Of a stretch of DNA of 64,000 nt, positions 38,414 to 48,503 are shown one piece after another. The DNA is from Pseudomonas ceruminis (GTDB taxonomy: Bacteria; Pseudomonadota; Gammaproteobacteria; Pseudomonadales; Pseudomonadaceae): the NCBI RefSeq assembly GCF_021602025.1, contig NZ_BQHW01000004.1, forward strand, positions 124,001 through 188,000, given 5' to 3'. A program made the translations under genes and the position numbers. Within the stretch, counting starts at the first letter, position 1. Each line of letters begins with the position of its first letter. Below the pieces are notes generated by a model. That model saw nothing but the letters and a program-made list of their open reading frames with translations. It was not told where the DNA came from and searched no databases.

Positions 38414-38442
38414 GGGGCGCTTGGTCGGCGCCCCCTTTTTTT
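38414..38442 (+). terminator. Rho-independent terminator of zwf-pgl-eda
   Basis: GGGGCGC (38414-38420), loop TTGGTCG, GCGCCCC (38428-38434), then C and seven T. The stem and T-run are classical and lie 32 bases after the eda stop. Confidence 0.88.
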
Positions 38443-38492
38443 GCCTGCAGGTTTTGTGCTGCCTGTGCTGGCCTTGTCGCGCCACAGGCATT

Positions 38493-38519
38493 AAAAAGCC
38501 CGCATCAAGGATGCGGGCT
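38493..38519 (-). terminator. Rho-independent terminator of leuA
   Basis: AGCCCGCATC (38497-38506), loop AAG, GATGCGGGCT (38510-38519), a perfect 10-bp stem. On the minus strand it is followed by TTTTTAA. It lies just beyond the leuA stop, facing the eda terminator. Confidence 0.9.
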
Positions 38520-38539
38520 CTGGGCCATCAAACTACAGC

Positions 38540-40213
38540 TTACGCTGCTTTGGCTTCTTGCTGGCTCAGCGAGCGGTTCAGTGCACTGAACAGCGCCTTG
38601 AAGCTGGCGGTGGTGATGTTTTCATCGATGCCCACGCCATGCACAGGGCGGCCGCCGGCCACACGCAGTTCGATGTAGGCCGCCGCTTTGGCGTTGGTGC
38701 CGGCACCAATGGCGTGCTCGTTGTAGTCCATGATCTCCACGGCGATCGGCAGGCCGGCCACCAACGCCTCCAGGGCGCCGTTGCCTTTGCCGCGCCAGTG
38801 CAGGGTGGTCTCGCCTTCACCGGCGACTTCCACTTCCACGGCGCTGTGGCCGTTTTCTTCCTGCAGACGATGGCTGACCAGCGCATACGGGCTATTGGCC
38901 TGGAGGTATTCCTTGTGCAGCAGGCTGTAGATCTGCTGGGCGGTCATTTCCAGGCCAAGGCGATCGGTTTCACCCTGCACCACCTGGCTGAATTCGATCT
39001 GCATGCGGCGCGGCAGGCTGATGCCGTATTCCTGCTCGAGCAGGTAAGTGATGCCGCCCTTGCCGGACTGGCTGTTGACGCGGATGACCGCCTCGTAGCT
39101 GCGGCCGATATCAGCTGGGTCGATCGGCAGGTATGGCACTTCCCACAGCTCGCCTTCCTGCTGCTTGGCGAAGCCCTTGCGGATGGCGTCCTGGTGCGAG
39201 CCGGAAAACGCGGTGTGGACCAGGTCGCCGACATACGGATGACGTGGGTGGACCGGCAGTTGGTTGCACTCTTCGACCACTTTGCGCACGCCGTCGATGT
39301 CGGAGAAGTCCAGCTTGGGGTCGATACCTTGGGTGTAGAGGTTCAGCGCCAGGGTCACCAGGTCGACGTTGCCGGTACGCTCGCCGTTGCCGAACAGGCA
39401 GCCTTCGGCGCGGTCGGCACCGGCCATCAGGCCCAGCTCGGTGGCGGCGATGCCGGTACCACGGTCGTTGTGGCAGTGCAGGCTGATGATCACGCTGTCA
39501 CGGCGGCTGACGTTGCGGCAGAACCATTCGATCTGGTCGGCGTAGATGTTTGGCGTGGCAACTTCGACGGTGGCGGGCAGGTTGAGGATAACCTTGTGCT
39601 CAGGGGTCGGGTTCCACACGTCGATGACCGCGTCACAGACTTCCTTGGCGAACGCCAGCTCGGTGGCGCTGAAGGTCTCGGGCGAGTACTGGAAGGTCCA
39701 GTGGGTTTCCGGCTGCTGGGCAGCGTATTTGACGAACAGCTTGGCCGCGTTCACCGCGATGTCCTTCACGCCCTGCTTGTCCTGGTTGAAGACGATGCGG
39801 CGGAACGACGGGCTGGTGGCGTTGTACAGGTGAACGATGGCTTTCTTGGCGCCGCGCAGCGATTCGAAAGTGCGGGCGATCAGGTCTTCACGGGCCTGGG
39901 TGAGCACCTGGATGGTGGTGTCGTCCGGGATGTGGCCGTCTTCGATCAGGGTGCGCACGAAGTCGAAATCAGTCTGCGAGGCGGACGGGAACGAGGCTTC
40001 GATTTCCTTCACGCCCACCTGCACCAGGGTCTTCCAGAAACGCAGCTTCTTCTCTGAGTCCATCGGCTCGATCAGCGACTGGTTGCCATCACGCAGGTCG
40101 GAACTGCACCAGATCGGTTCTTCAGTGATGGTCTTCGACGGCCAGGTGCGGTCGGGCAGGTCGATGGTCGGGAAAGCGCGGTACTTCTTCGATGGGTCTT
40201 TGAGCATGGTCAT
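38540..40213 (-). CDS. leuA: 2-Isopropylmalate synthase
   Basis: Condenses 2-oxoisovalerate with acetyl-CoA, the first step of leucine synthesis. It is 557 aa, the long LeuA type. The HMGL-like barrel contains [20 protein letters not shown] split over about 31-50, plus [18 protein letters not shown] (about 234-251) with the metal-binding HxH motif and [18 protein letters not shown]. The C-terminal regulatory domain (about 430-557), site of leucine inhibition, is intact and ends [26 protein letters not shown] precedes ATG 40213. A leucine-rich leader ORF lies 76 bp upstream, suggesting leucine-dependent attenuation. Confidence 0.96.
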   Translation of the reverse strand: MTMLKDPSKKYRAFPTIDLPDRTWPSKTITEEPIWCSSDLRDGNQSLIEPMDSEKKLRFWKTLVQVGVKEIEASFPSASQTDFDFVRTLIEDGHIPDDTTIQVLTQAREDLIARTFESLRGAKKAIVHLYNATSPSFRRIVFNQDKQGVKDIAVNAAKLFVKYAAQQPETHWTFQYSPETFSATELAFAKEVCDAVIDVWNPTPEHKVILNLPATVEVATPNIYADQIEWFCRNVSRRDSVIISLHCHNDRGTGIAATELGLMAGADRAEGCLFGNGERTGNVDLVTLALNLYTQGIDPKLDFSDIDGVRKVVEECNQLPVHPRHPYVGDLVHTAFSGSHQDAIRKGFAKQQEGELWEVPYLPIDPADIGRSYEAVIRVNSQSGKGGITYLLEQEYGISLPRRMQIEFSQVVQGETDRLGLEMTAQQIYSLLHKEYLQANSPYALVSHRLQEENGHSAVEVEVAGEGETTLHWRGKGNGALEALVAGLPIAVEIMDYNEHAIGAGTNAKAAAYIELRVAGGRPVHGVGIDENITTASFKALFSALNRSLSQQEAKAA

Positions 40214-40288
40214 GGGAGCAATCCTTTTGTGTGCGGCCGAGATCGGGCCTGCCGAGCGTAACGAGATGAGGGGGCGAGGCGACGCGAT

Positions 40289-40366
40289 TCAGCCTGGTAG
40301 TCGGGCGCTGACCAGGCAGAGGCTGCGATGTTGTCGGAGCAGAATGAGGGTGCTGAAGGTTTTCAT
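40289..40366 (-). CDS. Putative leuA leader peptide (25 aa, leucine-rich)
   Basis: Starting at ATG 40366 with GAAGG 5-6 bases upstream, the frame reads MKTFSTLILLRQHRSLCLVS then ARLPG and stop. It has six leucines in 25 residues, including LILL. The last codons overlap a hairpin with arms GCCTGGT (40292-40298) and ACCAGGC (40311-40317). This is the arrangement expected of an amino-acid-sensing leader in front of a biosynthetic gene. No clear terminator with T-run was found in the 75 bases before leuA, so the mechanism is open. Confidence 0.6.
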   Translation of the reverse strand: MKTFSTLILLRQHRSLCLVSARLPG

Positions 40367-40550
40367 GCCTTCAACCCTAACCAGTGGGGTCAGGGATGGC
40401 AAGTGCTCGCCGAAAATTGAGATAAATGCTTAAAAAAAGAGTGTTTGCGAGATTTTATGGCTGAAATTCTTTTTAGGTTTATAGCTTGTTGCGCAGTATT
40501 TTTCGATAGCGCAAGGCTGTGATGCCGAGGCTTAGGCGAGCCGGCCCCAT

Positions 40551-40619
40551 CGCCGGCAAGCCGGCCTCTACAGGTACCGAGACGCGCTGCTCGGCGCTGT
40601 GGAAGCCGGCTTGCCGGCG
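40551..40619. repeat. REP-like inverted pair downstream of the M23 peptidase gene
   Basis: CGCCGGCAAGCCGGC (40551-40565) and GCCGGCTTGCCGGCG (40605-40619) are perfect inverted copies separated by 39 bp that include CTCTACAGG and CTGTGGA. This is the classic P. putida REP doublet (BIME-like) and the clearest one in the window. Confidence 0.85.
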
Positions 40620-40627
40620 AGGCGTGG

Positions 40628-41455
40628 TCAAGGCTGAAACGCACCAATGAAAATGGCCGGATCCACACGTGCATCATTGAGGCTGACGTTCCAGTGCATG
40701 TGCGGTCCGGTGGCCCGTCCGGTCGAGCCCACCCGGCCCACCACATCCCCGCGGCGCAACGGCTGCCCCACATTCACATCGATCTTCGACATATGGCAGA
40801 ACATGCTGATGAAGCCCTGGCCATGGTCGACGAACACCGTGCGCCCGTTGAAGAAGTAGTCACCCACCAGGATCACCTTGCCATTGGCCGGGGTCTTGAT
40901 CGGTGTGCCTGCCGGCACCGCGAAGTCCAGCCCGGCGTGCGGGTTGCGTTCCTCGCCGTTGAAGAAGCGGCGCACGCCGAACTTGCTCGACAGCGGCCCG
41001 CTGACCGGCTTGTCGAGCACCAGGTTGCTCGGCAGGTTCGGGCTGAAGCTGCGGTAGGCCTTGATCTGTTCGGCCAGTTCACGGTCGATGCGCTTGAGGT
41101 CGGCCGGGTCGGGGTTGACCTGGCGCTTGTTCTTCAAGGTGATGTGCTGCTCGGGGTATTGCTTGGCCCCTACGCTGAACGGCAGGCGCCGCTCGCCTTG
41201 GGTGAGCACGGCCGTGCCGGTTTTTTGCGTCAGCGGGATACCGACGATGGCCAGCCAGTTGTCCTGCTCCTTCACCACCAGCACCGGCTTGCCGTCGAAG
41301 CGTGCGCTGGGCGCCGAGGCCGCTGGGCCGAGGTCGACCACGGCGACGCCGCCGGGGACCGGTTTGTTCAGGGTACGGGTGATGTAGCTGGCCTGGGCGC
41401 CGCCAGCCAGCAACAACAGAGAAAGGGCAAGCAGGGGGGCGAGCAGGCGGGGCAT
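40628..41455 (-). CDS. Secreted M23-family metallopeptidase (LytM-type)
   Basis: 275 aa. Signal peptide about 1-22 (MPRLLAPLLALSLLLLAGGA then QAS). An N-terminal beta domain (about 25-110) precedes the M23 domain. Zinc ligands are H173 and D177 in RNPHAGLDFAVP and the HxH at 252-254 in GPHMHWNVSLND, so the site is complete and the enzyme is probably an active peptidoglycan endopeptidase. There is no LysM. It begins 3 bp after xseA and is likely co-transcribed with it. The gene downstream across the REP pair is leuA. Confidence 0.9.
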   Translation of the reverse strand: MPRLLAPLLALSLLLLAGGAQASYITRTLNKPVPGGVAVVDLGPAASAPSARFDGKPVLVVKEQDNWLAIVGIPLTQKTGTAVLTQGERRLPFSVGAKQYPEQHITLKNKRQVNPDPADLKRIDRELAEQIKAYRSFSPNLPSNLVLDKPVSGPLSSKFGVRRFFNGEERNPHAGLDFAVPAGTPIKTPANGKVILVGDYFFNGRTVFVDHGQGFISMFCHMSKIDVNVGQPLRRGDVVGRVGSTGRATGPHMHWNVSLNDARVDPAIFIGAFQP

Positions 41456-41458
41456 GTG

Positions 41459-42838
41459 TCAGTCCAGTAGTGAAAGGGTGACCGGAGTCAGGTGGTTGTC
41501 CTCGACCCGCACCTGCAGTTCGCCTTCGTTGAGGCGGGCAGTCAGGCGCTGGCCGTTGCGGGTCTGCTCGGCGCTGCGGATGGCCTGGCCACGCTCGTCG
41601 AGCAGGATGCTGTAGCCCCGCGCCAGGGTGGCCAGGGGGCTGACCACCTGCAATGTTTGCAGTTGCGTCTGGAAGCGCTGGCGGCGGTCCTTCAGCACGT
41701 CGCGCATGGCCCGTGGCAGACGCTCGGCAAGGCTGTCCAGGCGTTGCCCGAGCAACTTCAATGTACGCCCCGGGTGCTGCGCCGCCAGGCGCGTGTCAAG
41801 GCGTGCCAGGCGTTCGCGGCGCTGGTTGAGGTTGAGCAGGAATGCGCGGCGCAGGCGCATGTCCAGGTCATCCAGGCGCTGGGCCTGCTGGCGCAGACGC
41901 TCGCCGGGGTGGCGCAGGCGTCGGGTCAGTGACTCCAGGCGCAGACGGTCGTGGGCTATGCGGTTCTGCATGCGCAGCAGCAGGCGCCGTTGCAGACCGT
42001 CCAGCCGCTGTTGCAGGCCGCTGCTGTCAGGGGCCAGCAGCTCGGCAGCGGCTGATGGCGTGGGTGCCCGTACGTCCGCCACAAAGTCGCTGATCGATAC
42101 ATCGGTCTCGTGGCCAACGGCGCTGACGATGGGCGTGACGCAGGCCGCGACAGCGCGTGCCACGGCTTCTTCGTTGAAGCACCAGAGGTCTTCCAGCGAG
42201 CCGCCACCGCGGGCCAGGATCAGCGCGTCGAAGCCGCGACCATCGGCCAGTTGCAGGGCACGGACAATCTGGTTGATGGCCTCGCGGCCTTGCACGGCGG
42301 TGGGGATCAGATTCAGCTCGACCTGCGGCGCCCGGCGGCGAAACACACTGATGATGTCGCGGATCACGGCACCGGTGGGCGAGGTGATGACGCCGATGCG
42401 CTGCGGGTGGGCCGGCAGGGGCCGTTTGCGCTCGGCACTGAACAGGCCTTCAGCGCCGAGCTTCTCCTTCAGGGCCTCGAAGGCCAAGCGCAGCGCACCG
42501 TCACCGGCGGGCTCGACGGTGTCGAGGATCAGTTGGTAGTCGCCGCGCCCCTCGAACAACGACACCTTGCCGCGCACCCGCACCGCCAGGCCGTCGCGCA
42601 GGGCCTGGCGCACCCGCGTGGCATTCTGGCGGAACAGCGCGCAACGTACCTGGGCGCCGCTGTCCTTGAGGGTGAAGTACAGATGGCCGGAGGCCGGGCG
42701 GGCAAGGTTGGAAATCTCGCCTTCCACCCAGACGCTGCGGAACACGTCTTCCAGCAGCACGCGGGCGCGCCCGTTGAGTTGGCTGACGGTCAGGACCTCG
42801 CGGTCCAGGCCGAGTCGTTCGAAGGGGTCTTTGATCAT
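41459..42838 (-). CDS. xseA: Exodeoxyribonuclease VII large subunit
   Basis: 459 aa from ATG 42838 (MIKDPFERLGLDREVLTVSQ); ATGs 12-21 bases upstream would add residues not typical of XseA. The N-terminal OB fold (about 10-100) has the block WVEGEISNLARPASGHLYFT. The catalytic domain reads LPAHPQRIGVITSPTGAVIR, then DALILARGGGSLEDLWCFNE and ETDVSISDFVADVRAPTPSA. A long coiled-coil rich in RLxxL repeats (about 270-390) follows. It acts in mismatch and damage repair with XseB, which is not encoded here. Confidence 0.95.
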   Translation of the reverse strand: MIKDPFERLGLDREVLTVSQLNGRARVLLEDVFRSVWVEGEISNLARPASGHLYFTLKDSGAQVRCALFRQNATRVRQALRDGLAVRVRGKVSLFEGRGDYQLILDTVEPAGDGALRLAFEALKEKLGAEGLFSAERKRPLPAHPQRIGVITSPTGAVIRDIISVFRRRAPQVELNLIPTAVQGREAINQIVRALQLADGRGFDALILARGGGSLEDLWCFNEEAVARAVAACVTPIVSAVGHETDVSISDFVADVRAPTPSAAAELLAPDSSGLQQRLDGLQRRLLLRMQNRIAHDRLRLESLTRRLRHPGERLRQQAQRLDDLDMRLRRAFLLNLNQRRERLARLDTRLAAQHPGRTLKLLGQRLDSLAERLPRAMRDVLKDRRQRFQTQLQTLQVVSPLATLARGYSILLDERGQAIRSAEQTRNGQRLTARLNEGELQVRVEDNHLTPVTLSLLD

Positions 42839-42883
42839 GGCAGGCATCATAAAGGACATCGGCCCTGGTTGTCTGTCTCGGCC

Positions 42884-43771
42884 CTATCCTGAGCAAGCCT
42901 GCATCACCCTCACGAACTGCTGCACCCTCTGCCCCGCATCCCGCCGACAGGCCAGCGCCACGGTGCTTTCGCGCGTGCCCTCGAGCGCCACGAAGCTGAC
43001 CGAGGCCGGCGCAATCTCGCGCATGCATTCGGGTAACAACGCTACCCCGAACCCCGCCTGAATCAGCTGCAACTGTGTCGTCTTGCGCGACACCACCTGT
43101 GCCGCTTTTGGGAAAAAGCCCGCCTCCATGCACAGCGAGGCCGACAGGTAACTGAGCCCGCCGCGGTCCCGGTGCGGGATGGAAATGAAGCGCTCTTCCC
43201 GTAACTGCTCGAGTTTCACCTGTGCCGCGCTCACCAGTGGATGCCCGGCGGCAACCGCCAGCAACAGGGGCTCACTGAACAGTTCATGCAACACCACACC
43301 TTCATGCTGGCGCAACACTGGCAGGCGCAACAGGCCGATATCCAGCCGCCCGGCGGCGATGTCCTCCAACTGCGCCTCTGACGACTGCTGCGCGATTTCC
43401 AGCGAAACCCCTGGGTTGTGCCGCAGGTAGCTCCCCAGGCGAGCCAGTAGCGGGCCGGTCAGCGGCACGGTGCTGGAGTGGTTCAGGCGCAGGCTGCCCA
43501 GCAGCCCTTCACCCACGTCGCGGGTGGTCCGCTCGGCCTGCGCCAGGTCAGCCAGCAAGCGGCGTGCCTGCTCCAGAAAGGTGTGGCCGGCCGGCGTCAG
43601 GCGTGGCAGGCGTGCGGTCCGTTCGAACAGCGCCGTGCCCAGTTGCCGCTCCAGCGCCTTGATCTGCCGGCTCAATGCTGATTGGGCGATGTACAGCCGC
43701 TCGGCGGCACCGCTGAAGCTGCCGCACTCGGCTATTTCAACGAAGTAACGCAGTTGGCGGATCGAGGTCAT
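42884..43771 (-). CDS. LysR-family transcriptional regulator
   Basis: 295 aa. N-terminal winged helix-turn-helix (RQLRYFVEIAECGSFSGAAE then RLYIAQSALSRQIKALERQL, about 5-45) and a LysR substrate-binding domain (about 90-290). It is divergent from a TSUP permease gene 98 bp away, which is the usual arrangement for a LysR regulator and its target. The effector is unknown. The sequence is intact. Confidence 0.93.
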   Translation of the reverse strand: MTSIRQLRYFVEIAECGSFSGAAERLYIAQSALSRQIKALERQLGTALFERTARLPRLTPAGHTFLEQARRLLADLAQAERTTRDVGEGLLGSLRLNHSSTVPLTGPLLARLGSYLRHNPGVSLEIAQQSSEAQLEDIAAGRLDIGLLRLPVLRQHEGVVLHELFSEPLLLAVAAGHPLVSAAQVKLEQLREERFISIPHRDRGGLSYLSASLCMEAGFFPKAAQVVSRKTTQLQLIQAGFGVALLPECMREIAPASVSFVALEGTRESTVALACRRDAGQRVQQFVRVMQACSG

Positions 43772-43868
43772 GTCATGCCTTTTCGAGATAGGTGTGGCTA
43801 AAAAGACATATTAGTCGGCATAGCTCAGGGCTGGCTAACCTTTGGCTGTCTTCCCCGGAACTGCTGCC

Positions 43869-44624
43869 ATGCTCGCCCAACTGTCGTTTTCTGGCCTTGA
43901 CTGGCTGCCCATCCTGCTTGGTGTCGGTGTTGCGTACATCGTCTTCGGCATTGCCGGATTTGGCACCGCGCTGGTGGCCGGCCCGGTACTGATCCACTTC
44001 ATGCCGCTGTCGCGGATCATTCCGCTGTTGGTATTGCTGGATTTCGTCGCGGCGTTGGGCAACCTGTTACCGTCGCGCCGCGATGTGGTGCGAGGCGAAC
44101 TGTTACGCTTGCTGCCGTGCATGGCCGTGGGCTGCACCCTGGGCGTGGTGTTTCTGTTGCACCTCAAGTCCGACCTGTCGCTCTTGCTGATGGGGCTGTT
44201 CGTCACCGCCTACGCCATCTATGGCCTGGCGGTGAACCTGCGGCCGGCCCGTCTGTCCGGCCTCTGGGCCGTGCCGATGGGCATCACCGGTGGCTTGTTC
44301 GGGGCTTTGTTCGGCAGCGGGGGCTTCCTCTACGCCATCTACCTGAGCGCGCGGCTGGAGGTGAAAGAGCAAATACGCGCGACTCAGAGCGCCTTGATCA
44401 GTTGCAGTACGGTGGTGCGCCTGTCGTTGTTCCTGCTCGCCGGGGTCTACGCCGATACCAGCCTGCTGTTGCTCGCCGCCAGCCTGTTGCCGGTTATGTT
44501 CGCCGGGCTGTGGGTCGGGCGCAGGCTGACCCTGAAACTCTCACGCGAGGCCTTCGTGCGCCTGGTCACCTGGCTGGTACTGGGCAGCGGCCTGGCGCTC
44601 ATCGGTCGCTACCTGAGCGCGTGA
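43869..44624 (+). CDS. TauE/SafE (TSUP) family membrane transporter
   Basis: 251 aa from ATG 43869 (MLAQLSFSGLDWLPILLGVG); an in-frame TTG 27 bp earlier is less likely. Seven to eight hydrophobic helices with the TSUP motif VAYIVFGIAGFGTALVAGPV in the first repeat and GITGGLFGALFGSGGFLYAI in the second. Family members export sulfite, sulfonates or other organic anions, but the substrate is not predictable here. The divergent LysR gene is its likely regulator. Confidence 0.88.
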   Translation: MLAQLSFSGLDWLPILLGVGVAYIVFGIAGFGTALVAGPVLIHFMPLSRIIPLLVLLDFVAALGNLLPSRRDVVRGELLRLLPCMAVGCTLGVVFLLHLKSDLSLLLMGLFVTAYAIYGLAVNLRPARLSGLWAVPMGITGGLFGALFGSGGFLYAIYLSARLEVKEQIRATQSALISCSTVVRLSLFLLAGVYADTSLLLLAASLLPVMFAGLWVGRRLTLKLSREAFVRLVTWLVLGSGLALIGRYLSA

Positions 44625-44670
44625 GCGGTAGAATTGCGCCATTACCGCAGTTCGCAGGCCTGTTTTGTCA

Positions 44671-46784
<2,114 letters not shown>

Positions 46785-46804
46785 GGCTTCCAGCTACAAC
46801 AGAA

Positions 46805-46828
46805 GCGGGGCTGTCACGACAGCCCCGC
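46805..46828. repeat. Perfect hairpin between guaB and guaA
   Basis: GCGGGGCTGTC (46805-46815) and GACAGCCCCGC (46818-46828) are perfect 11-bp arms with only AC between. The following bases, GTCGTTTCC, are a poor T-run. It may partially terminate, or protect the guaB message so that guaB and guaA are expressed unequally. Confidence 0.7.
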
Positions 46829-46861
46829 GTCGTTTCCGATTTCCACTGACGAGATTGAGTC

Positions 46862-48439
46862 ATGGCCCTCGACATTCACGCTCACCGCATCCTGATCCTC
46901 GATTTCGGTTCCCAGTACACCCAGCTGATCGCCCGCCGCGTGCGCGAGATCGGTGTCTACTGCGAACTGCATCCGTTCGACATGGATGATGAAGCGATCC
47001 GCGAATTCAACCCGCGCGGCATCATCCTTGCTGGCGGCCCTGAGTCGGTCCACGAAGCCAACAGCCCGCGTGCACCGCAGGCCGTGTTCGACCTGAACGT
47101 ACCGCTGCTGGGCATCTGCTACGGCATGCAGACCATGGCCGAGCAGTTGGGCGGCAAGGTCGAAGGTTCCGACCTGCGCGAATTCGGCTATGCCCGTGTT
47201 GACGTGGTCGGCAAGAGCCGCCTGCTGGACGGCATCGAAGACCACGTCGATGACGACGGTGTGCTGGGCCTGGACGTGTGGATGAGCCACGGCGACAAGG
47301 TCACCCAGATGCCGGGCAACTTCAACATCCTGGCCAGCACCCCGAGCTGCCCGATCGCTGGCATGTTCGACGATTCCCGTGGCTACTACGGCGTGCAGTT
47401 CCATCCGGAAGTGACCCACACCAAGCAGGGCGGTCGCATCCTCTCGCGCTTCGTCCAGGACATCTGCGGCTGTGAAGCCCTGTGGACACCGTCCAACATC
47501 GTCGAAGACGCCATCGCCCAGGTGCGTGAGCAAGTCGGTTCGGCCAACGTCCTGCTGGGCCTGTCCGGTGGCGTTGACAGCTCCGTTGTTGCCGCGCTGC
47601 TGCACCGCGCCATCGGCGATCAGCTGACCTGCGTATTCGTCGACAACGGCCTGCTGCGCCTGCACGAGGGCGACCAGGTGATGGCCATGTTCAAGGAAAA
47701 CATGGGCGTCAAGGTGATCCGTGCCGATGCCGAGAAGCAGTTCCTCGACAACCTGGAAGGCGAAGCCGACCCGGAGAAGAAGCGCAAGATCATCGGCCGT
47801 ACCTTCATCGACGTGTTCGACGCCGAAGCCAGCAAGCTGGAGAATATCCAGTTCCTTGCCCAGGGCACTATCTACCCGGACGTGATCGAGTCGGCGGGCG
47901 CCAAGAGCGGCAAGGCCCACGTGATCAAGTCGCACCACAACGTCGGTGGCCTGCCAGAGGAAATGAACCTCAAGCTGGTCGAGCCGCTGCGCGAACTGTT
48001 CAAGGACGAAGTGCGCAAGATCGGCCTGGAGCTGGGCCTGCCGTACGACATGGTCTACCGCCACCCGTTCCCGGGCCCGGGCCTGGGCGTGCGTATCTTG
48101 GGTGAAGTGAAGAAAGAGTACGCCGACATCCTGCGTCGCGCCGACCATATCTTCATCGAAGAGCTGCGCAAGGCCGACTGGTACCACAAGACCAGCCAGG
48201 CCTTCGTGGTGTTCCAGCCGGTCAAGTCGGTGGGCGTTGTTGGCGACGGCCGTCGCTACGCTTGGGTTGTCGCCCTGCGTGCCGTCGAGACCGTGGACTT
48301 CATGACCGCGCGCTGGGCGCACCTGCCGTACGATCTGCTGGAGACCGTCAGCGGCCGCATCATCAACGAGATCGACGGTATCTCGCGCGTGACCTACGAC
48401 GTGTCCAGCAAGCCGCCGGCCACTATCGAGTGGGAATGA
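46862..48439 (+). CDS. guaA: GMP synthase (glutamine-hydrolysing)
   Basis: 525 aa. The N-terminal class I glutamine amidotransferase (about 1-205) has the nucleophile C86 in LGICYGMQ and the His/Glu pair H181/E183 in QFHPEVTH. The ATP-pyrophosphatase P-loop is SGGVDSS at 235-241. The C-terminal dimerisation domain includes [15 protein letters not shown] and ends KPPATIEWE. It aminates XMP to GMP in the cytoplasm. It is co-directional with guaB and is followed by a hairpin before a convergent gene. Confidence 0.97.
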   Translation: MALDIHAHRILILDFGSQYTQLIARRVREIGVYCELHPFDMDDEAIREFNPRGIILAGGPESVHEANSPRAPQAVFDLNVPLLGICYGMQTMAEQLGGKVEGSDLREFGYARVDVVGKSRLLDGIEDHVDDDGVLGLDVWMSHGDKVTQMPGNFNILASTPSCPIAGMFDDSRGYYGVQFHPEVTHTKQGGRILSRFVQDICGCEALWTPSNIVEDAIAQVREQVGSANVLLGLSGGVDSSVVAALLHRAIGDQLTCVFVDNGLLRLHEGDQVMAMFKENMGVKVIRADAEKQFLDNLEGEADPEKKRKIIGRTFIDVFDAEASKLENIQFLAQGTIYPDVIESAGAKSGKAHVIKSHHNVGGLPEEMNLKLVEPLRELFKDEVRKIGLELGLPYDMVYRHPFPGPGLGVRILGEVKKEYADILRRADHIFIEELRKADWYHKTSQAFVVFQPVKSVGVVGDGRRYAWVVALRAVETVDFMTARWAHLPYDLLETVSGRIINEIDGISRVTYDVSSKPPATIEWE

Positions 48440-48447
48440 GTTAAGCC

Positions 48448-48473
48448 ACAAGGGCGCCGCAAGGCGCCCTTGT
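48448..48473. terminator. Strong hairpin between guaA and the convergent toxin-like gene
   Basis: ACAAGGGCGCC (48448-48458), loop GCAA, GGCGCCCTTGT (48463-48473): a perfect 11-bp stem with a stable GNRA-type tetraloop. T-runs on either side are weak. Its position between two convergent stops suggests a shared terminator. Confidence 0.7.
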
Positions 48474-48503
48474 CGTATCTGGCTTGCAGGGCATGCGCGC
48501 TGT

